NCBI GenBank assembly: GCA_902782655.1
Contig: CACZNY010000156.1
Location: 1 to 9,226, forward strand
Direction of reading: 5' to 3'
DNA length: 9,226 nt
Origin: an uncultured Lachnospiraceae bacterium
Lineage (GTDB): Bacteria; Bacillota; Clostridia; Lachnospirales; Lachnospiraceae
The position numbers and the translations under genes were made by a program. The notes below the pieces were generated by a model. It saw nothing but the letters and a program-made list of their open reading frames with translations, did no database searches and was not told the origin of the DNA. Below, piece by piece: positions 6,401 through 9,226 of this stretch; position 1 is the stretch's first letter, and each line of letters begins with the position of its first letter.

Positions 6401-8075
6401 AAGCGCGCAGATCACGGACAAGAGCAAAAATGGTGCAAAGAAGGCTCTGGTTGGCGAGATCGACCCCGTGACCTATACCGGAATGAGTATCATTACAACC
6501 CAGTCAAAGGGCAAGGGATCCAAAATGATCGATCTGACTCTCTATTCGGAAGACGGAAAGACCAGGCTGCAGGAAGGTACGCATTACAAAGTATCCTACA
6601 GGAACAACAAAAATGCTGCGGATATGAAAGATAGGAAGGCTCCGACCCTGATTATCACCGGAAAGGGTGACTATGCAGGCATGAAGTACGAAGCAGTCTT
6701 TACGATCCGGAAGGCTTCCCTGAATGACGCTTCCCTTTCCTTCGACAGGAGCTATGCGCCGTTGTCCTCAAAAGGAATTACCCTGAAGACCACTGCGACC
6801 CTGCCGAGCGGAGTCAAGGTGCCTGCCAATCAGATCCGGCTTCATTATTTCGGAACCGACGGAGCGGAGCGGACTACCGCGCAGCTGGCGGAGGCCTTCA
6901 AAGGAAATGAGGTTCTTCAGCTGACGGTTGCCGCGGAGGCGGTTGAGAATTCCAGAAATTATGAAGGCATTTCATGGGAGTTCCCGCTGAATGATGTGAT
7001 CAATGCGTATCCGAAGAGCAAAGGAAGCTTAAGCGTCAGCCTGAAGAATAACAGGATCAGCGCAGGAGAGAGAAAATCCGCATATGATTTCCTGTGTGAG
7101 CAGTTTAAGACCGCAAAGATGGGAAAGACGGTATTCGCTCTGGAGGATATCCAGTATCATGGGCTGTACGCTGATACCAAATTCATGAAGCCATATGAAT
7201 TCGGCACCCTTACCACATCGGGAACCTGCTATCTTGCGGTCTCCCTGAATCCTGTGAAGCAGAAGGAGTATGGAAACTACAAAACGGTCCCCGTTAAGGT
7301 GATAGTCACAAAACCGGAATACGAAGAGATCTTCTTTGACGAGTACTGGACCTACGGAGATAAAGCAAAGATCACAGGCGGCATCGCCAGGCTGTACAAG
7401 ACAAAGGCGAAAAAGAAAAAGAACCTTACGGTGTGCATCAATGCCGGCCACGGGACAAAGGGAGGCGAAAAAGTCAAGACTCTCTGCCATCCTGACGGGA
7501 GTCCCAAGATAGTTTCCGGTTCCACGGCAGCGGGAGCTACGGAAGCGCTGGCCATAGTACCACAGGGGGTGACCATGAGCACCGGAGAAGTGGAGGCGAA
7601 GGCAACCTTAAAGGCGTCCCTGGCAGTAAAGGATGCTCTTCTGAAGGAAGGATACAATGTGCTGATGATCCGTGAGACCGATGATGTACAGCTGGACAAT
7701 ATTGCCAGGACCCTCATCGCCAACAACAATGCGAACGCACACATTGCGATCCACTATGATTCCACAGCCAAGGACAAGGGAGTCTTTTTCTGCAGTGTTC
7801 CGGAGGTGGAGTCCTATCTGAATATGGAGCCGGTAAAATCCCACTGGAAGGAGCATGAAAAGCTGGGGCAGAGTCTTGTGGATGGTCTGGAGAGCGCCGG
7901 ATTCAAAAAGTGGAACTCGGGAGCACTGGACATGGATCTGACCCAAACCTCCTACAGTACGGTGCCTTCTGTAGACCTTGAGATCGGAGACACGGTTTCC
8001 GACTATTCCGACGAGACTCTGGCCAAGGTGGCAAAAGGGATCACTGCCGGAGTGAATACCTTCTTCGGAAAGTAA
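3471..8075 (+). CDS. Secreted clostripain (C11) protease fused to a zinc N-acetylmuramoyl-L-alanine amidase
   Basis: This 1534-residue exported protein carries two enzymes. Residues 1-31 are a signal peptide (KKHLKK, then an Ala/Leu core). Residues 45-70 are a linker of six-residue repeats (ISEQTE, ISEQTD, VSESEE). The clostripain domain spans about 73-525: VTVMFYDIGSDLEGNN at the start, catalytic His237 in WDHGGG, nucleophile Cys283 in NYDACLMG. Asp281 and Asp311 fit an acidic S1 pocket, suggesting cleavage after Arg or Lys. Residues 600-990 are largely unassigned. An Ig/MBG-like surface module spans about 992-1080 (GTHYKVSYRNN ... LIITGKGDY). The amidase domain (Amidase_3) spans 1317-1533 with likely zinc ligands His1327 (INAGHG), Glu1375 and His1428 (IAIHYDS), and catalytic Glu1504 (VDLEIG). 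It would cut the link between MurNAc and L-Ala in peptidoglycan. There is no LPXTG or SLH anchor. Both active sites look intact. Confidence 0.9.
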   Translation: MVLKKHLKKTAAAALALLLAFSALPGETVLGNEIPETEIAEVNAISDPTGISEQTEISEQTDVSESEEAAAGVTVMFYDIGSDLEGNNMSSTNDLLEIMEGIYSSGIENPKVNFIVETGGMDPNFKNRNRAQVISEGREDLESTYRDFDEEKLQRYRTRYDYLTGTGTDGAGIKWNENQRFEIYPDELKPAKQQPSDPGRSMTASDDNNAVPELAEFIKTTKEDYPADQYMLIMWDHGGGPSDGFGIDERVEGMIKAWSIPATMDEAGVDGNSAFALVNYDACLMGNLETALVWSPYTRYYTGSEELEGGDGDYYEPWVKLLCQDAEQVDFSDGNAADQEFEEIGKEIVKDFRNWYKNREDTGTKSLIRTDKVPAVAEALSDFAKSCSRLFELDPLTSYNGIQQMRNISQDFYGRETGIIDISDFAYNMSSDKFTDIIDTGNMEMKAATDKMKSAGSALMKAVDQAVLLHQETSQYDLYHIGGITVYFPYMHANDFLKEYTDGYNGLEQTQSLQPYRDFLGSFASIQAAGADIWKNETEKAQVEKAFSDALDSYGLSGLYKGALKKVPSEIMDHRLQNESMKIYKEETDEGNSYFYKRRDFTLVHYVYQEPSVIFTQDKDKTEHFLGSLPAGKYEQTGDAWTQELINYDRQRWYGFSDGNGKYIPAALYEIDSGYTDDQKLCPGDPFTDQTYVQIPVLYQGDLHFLDVKFEKDSDYGTILGMWPFETESRVYGRYINASGFKGKEITILADVPNYLAGQAGVAFDPKKMAESALGTITVNQNTRLIRGISLCDENEGELAVDGTMSMGYYMKDLFGSYYSFEDFNETVTVSLKAGVNKKAKGSVMTKDDMSLSFTSENNTEYEDSELENLSYYYKDEDGGLRELYEIDGSFYTKEGDNENKAGEETPGLLYGTADIPEGYKEFILDKDTEIFIRPEEIDAKNLNKLDGGTVDLEKYFTLTGGVTSATIKVADTPGEESAQITDKSKNGAKKALVGEIDPVTYTGMSIITTQSKGKGSKMIDLTLYSEDGKTRLQEGTHYKVSYRNNKNAADMKDRKAPTLIITGKGDYAGMKYEAVFTIRKASLNDASLSFDRSYAPLSSKGITLKTTATLPSGVKVPANQIRLHYFGTDGAERTTAQLAEAFKGNEVLQLTVAAEAVENSRNYEGISWEFPLNDVINAYPKSKGSLSVSLKNNRISAGERKSAYDFLCEQFKTAKMGKTVFALEDIQYHGLYADTKFMKPYEFGTLTTSGTCYLAVSLNPVKQKEYGNYKTVPVKVIVTKPEYEEIFFDEYWTYGDKAKITGGIARLYKTKAKKKKNLTVCINAGHGTKGGEKVKTLCHPDGSPKIVSGSTAAGATEALAIVPQGVTMSTGEVEAKATLKASLAVKDALLKEGYNVLMIRETDDVQLDNIARTLIANNNANAHIAIHYDSTAKDKGVFFCSVPEVESYLNMEPVKSHWKEHEKLGQSLVDGLESAGFKKWNSGALDMDLTQTSYSTVPSVDLEIGDTVSDYSDETLAKVAKGITAGVNTFFGK
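3621..3656 (+). repeat. Tandem 18-bp repeat within the linker of the protease-amidase gene
   Basis: Two copies (3621-3638 and 3639-3656) differ only in the last base. The first reads ATTTCAGAGCAGACGGAG. They encode the ISEQTE and ISEQTD repeats. Less exact units flank them (ISDPTG before, VSESEE after). The near-identity at DNA level points to a recent slippage duplication in a region that tolerates length change. Confidence 0.85.
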
Positions 8076-8137
8076 TAATGGTACTCAGTGCGGTACCCGA
8101 TATTCGGGAGACCGGGAAAAAATATCAGCATTATTTG

Positions 8138-8215
8138 ATGATACAACGACGCCCAAAGTCAAATGGCTTTTTGAACAAGTTCAAACGCCATTTAGACTTT
8201 TGGCGTTTGTATCAT
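8138..8215. terminator. Long hairpin with 27-bp stem downstream of the protease-amidase gene; terminator or palindromic element
   Basis: The arms 8138-8167 and 8187-8215 pair in blocks: ATGATACAA with TTGTATCAT, ACGCC with GGCGT, AAAGTC with GACTTT, AAATGGC with GCCATTT. The breaks are one 2-base bulge, one mismatch and one 1-base bulge. The 19-base loop itself contains TTGAAC-AA-GTTCAA (8171-8184). A T-rich run (8219-8229) follows after a few bases, so it could end transcription of the upstream gene. The stem is far longer than usual for a rho-independent terminator, so it may instead be a mobile or dispersed palindrome. It starts 62 bases after the stop codon. Confidence 0.6.
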
Positions 8216-8224
8216 ACATATTTG

Positions 8225-8252
8225 TTTTTCAAAGGAATTCTGCTTTGAGAAA
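8225..8252. repeat. Small hairpin after the long palindrome
   Basis: TTTTTCAAAG (8225-8234) pairs with CTTTGAGAAA (8243-8252), with one T-G wobble, around the 8-base loop GAATTCTG. Its role is unknown. Together with the 27-bp hairpin before it, it accounts for most of the first half of the 358-base gap. A shorter hairpin, CCGACGCC-type but weak, was not counted; the only other clear small dyad here is CCCGA-TAT-TCGGG at 8096-8108. Confidence 0.45.
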
Positions 8253-8297
8253 TTCGGACGTATTGATTATATCTCAAACATATGTTACCATTCTTTG

Positions 8298-8399
8298 GTT
8301 AGCGATAACGAACAAAAGCGCTGGCGTATTTGCCGTATAGAATAACTCCGCACAAATAGCGGCGTATAATATAAACCATGAGTTAGCTGTCGTTAACTC
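8298..8399 (+). promoter_or_regulatory. Promoter region of the DUF6110/ATPase operon with two GTTAGC dyads
   Basis: A perfect -10 box TATAAT lies at 8365-8370, without a good -35 box 16-18 bases upstream, which suggests dependence on an activator or a weak promoter. Two dyads share the start GTTAGC: GTTA-GCGA-TAAC at 8298-8309, upstream of the promoter, and GAGTTA...TAACTC at 8380-8399, just after the expected start of transcription. They vaguely recall the GTTAG...CTAAC sites of DtxR-type metal regulators, which would suit a metal-transport operon. The assignment to a regulator family is speculative. Confidence 0.45.
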
Positions 8400-8417
8400 C
8401 AAAAACCATGTATCAGG

Positions 8418-8424
8418 AAAGGAG
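8418..8424 (+). promoter_or_regulatory. Ribosome binding site of the DUF6110-like gene
   Basis: AAAGGAG lies nine bases before the ATG at 8434, a good match at usual spacing, and fixes this start. Confidence 0.75.
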
Positions 8425-8433
8425 ATCAACGAA

Positions 8434-8676
8434 ATGAAATTAAAGGGAATCGGCTTATTTGCACTGGGAACACTGTTTGGCTTGGAGGGAATCAAACTTC
8501 TCTCTTCCCAAGATGCCAAAAAGCTCTACGCGCACTGTACCGCAGGGGTTCTGAAAGCAAAGGATGCAGTGCTCGATCAGGTGACTACACTTCAGGAAAA
8601 CTGCATGGATATCTATGAAGAGGCAAAGGTGATCAACGAGGAAAGATCTGGGAAGGAAGATGAAACGGAAGAATGA
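8434..8676 (+). CDS. DUF6110-like small membrane-associated protein next to a metal ATPase
   Basis: The 80-residue product has a short hydrophobic N-terminus (residues 5-17, IGLFALGTLFGLE), then a conserved-looking segment KLLSSQDAKKLYAHCTAGVLKAKD (about 21-44). It continues as a probable amphipathic helix to about residue 70 and a charged tail (EERSGKEDETEE). The pattern matches my recollection of the DUF6110 family in gut Clostridia, which commonly sits beside heavy-metal P-type ATPases. Two cysteines (35 and 57) and His34 could contact metal, but no classical metal motif is present. The stop codon overlaps the ATPase start (ATGA, 8673-8676), indicating coupled translation. A role as an accessory subunit or metal-handling partner of the pump is inferred only from position. 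Confidence 0.75.
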   Translation: MKLKGIGLFALGTLFGLEGIKLLSSQDAKKLYAHCTAGVLKAKDAVLDQVTTLQENCMDIYEEAKVINEERSGKEDETEE

Positions 8677-9226
8677 ACATTACGATCAGGCATGAGATCA
8701 GAAACAGGATCAGGATTCATCTCCCCCGGAAACATTTAAGCTTCCGGGAGGCGGATACCCTGGAATATTATCTGAAAAGCTTTGATGAGATCCGGGAAGT
8801 GCGGGTCTACGAACGGACCGCGGATGCAGTGATCTTCTTCTCCTGTGACAGACCGCGGATCCTGAACATCGTGAAAGATTTTTCCTTTTCAGACGTAGAT
8901 GTGCCGGAACAGGTATTTGAGAGTTCCGGCAGAGAACTCTCCTCGAAGTATCATGAGCAGGTTGTGACATCTGTGCTCATGCACTGCGGCAAACGTCTCC
9001 TTCTTCCGTTATTTATCCGGAGGATATGGGATACGATCCGCGCAGCCGGATACCTGTGGCGCGGCCTGAAGACAATCAAAAACGGACGGCTGCAGGTGGA
9101 GATGCTGGATGCGGTCGCGATCATCTCTGCTATTATGACAGGCGATCACAATACCGCCTCTAATGTCATGTTTCTGCTAAATATCGGCGACACTCTTGAG
9201 GAGTGGACGCATAAACGTTCAGTGGA
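8673..9226 (+). CDS. Heavy-metal P1B-type ATPase, N-terminal part (runs off the window end)
   Basis: The frame opens at ATG 8673 and stays open for 184 codons to the window edge, so only the N-terminus is seen. Residues 1-75 look like a divergent heavy-metal-associated (HMA-type, ferredoxin-like) domain: IRNRIRIHLPRKHLSFREADTLEYYL, then REVRVYERTADAVIFF. It lacks a CxxC metal-binding motif. Hydrophobic stretches follow at about 97-117 and 145-170. The segment LDAVAIISAIMTGD ... MFLLNIGDTLEEWTHKRSV (145-184) is strongly reminiscent of the early transmembrane region of P1B ATPases of clostridia. The DKTGT, metal-site (CPx/SPC) and ATP-binding motifs would lie beyond the window, so the metal and transport direction cannot be read. 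No separate strong ribosome binding site is seen; translation is coupled to the preceding gene. Confidence 0.85.
   Translation, partial: MNITIRHEIRNRIRIHLPRKHLSFREADTLEYYLKSFDEIREVRVYERTADAVIFFSCDRPRILNIVKDFSFSDVDVPEQVFESSGRELSSKYHEQVVTSVLMHCGKRLLLPLFIRRIWDTIRAAGYLWRGLKTIKNGRLQVEMLDAVAIISAIMTGDHNTASNVMFLLNIGDTLEEWTHKRSV

Noticed and set aside
7029..7946. Overlapping minus-strand open frames opposite the amidase domain
   Set aside because: The + strand frame carries intact amidase motifs through the same region; the antisense frames overlap each other and have no recognisable domain.

Overview
The window reads as a low-to-mid GC Firmicute, most likely a member of the Clostridia close to Lachnospiraceae. 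Support comes from strong AGGAGG-type ribosome binding sites, a lipoprotein and a very large secreted clostripain-type protein of clostridial style, a cell-surface Ig-like module typical of that group, and a short DUF6110-like gene ahead of a P-type ATPase. No taxonomic marker gene is present, so this is an inference. All genes are on the + strand.

Layout. Positions 1-210 are one large imperfect palindrome with an internal hairpin, with no gene. Positions 245-2119 encode a two-helix-plus-RCK ion channel of the CASTOR/POLLUX type. Positions 2120-2509 (390 bases) hold no convincing gene. They contain several small palindromes, then a promoter-like pair of boxes with a 21-bp near-perfect palindrome in the spacer, then five consecutive stem-loops leading to the next ribosome binding site. 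Positions 2510-3346 encode a lipoprotein with an acidic, tyrosine-rich linker. After 124 bases, 3471-8075 encodes a 1534-residue exported protein that fuses an N-terminal clostripain (C11) cysteine protease to a C-terminal zinc N-acetylmuramoyl-L-alanine amidase. Positions 8076-8433 (358 bases) hold a 27-bp-stem hairpin, a smaller hairpin, a TATAAT box and two GTTA...TAAC dyads. Positions 8434-8676 encode a DUF6110-like small protein, whose stop overlaps the start of a P1B-type metal ATPase (8673 to beyond the window end).

How the parts may work together. The lipoprotein and the protease-amidase lie in tandem with no obvious terminator between them. They may share the promoter, putative operator and structured leader upstream of 2510, which would make a regulated cell-surface module of one membrane-anchored partner and one secreted bifunctional hydrolase. 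This linkage is inferred. The DUF6110-like gene and the ATPase form a translationally coupled metal-transport operon with its own promoter region. The channel gene appears to be a separate unit, and its promoter may lie in the right end of the palindromic element.

The points most worth following up are the protease-amidase fusion, the operator plus five-hairpin leader ahead of the lipoprotein, and the two long palindromic elements (1-210 and 8138-8215).
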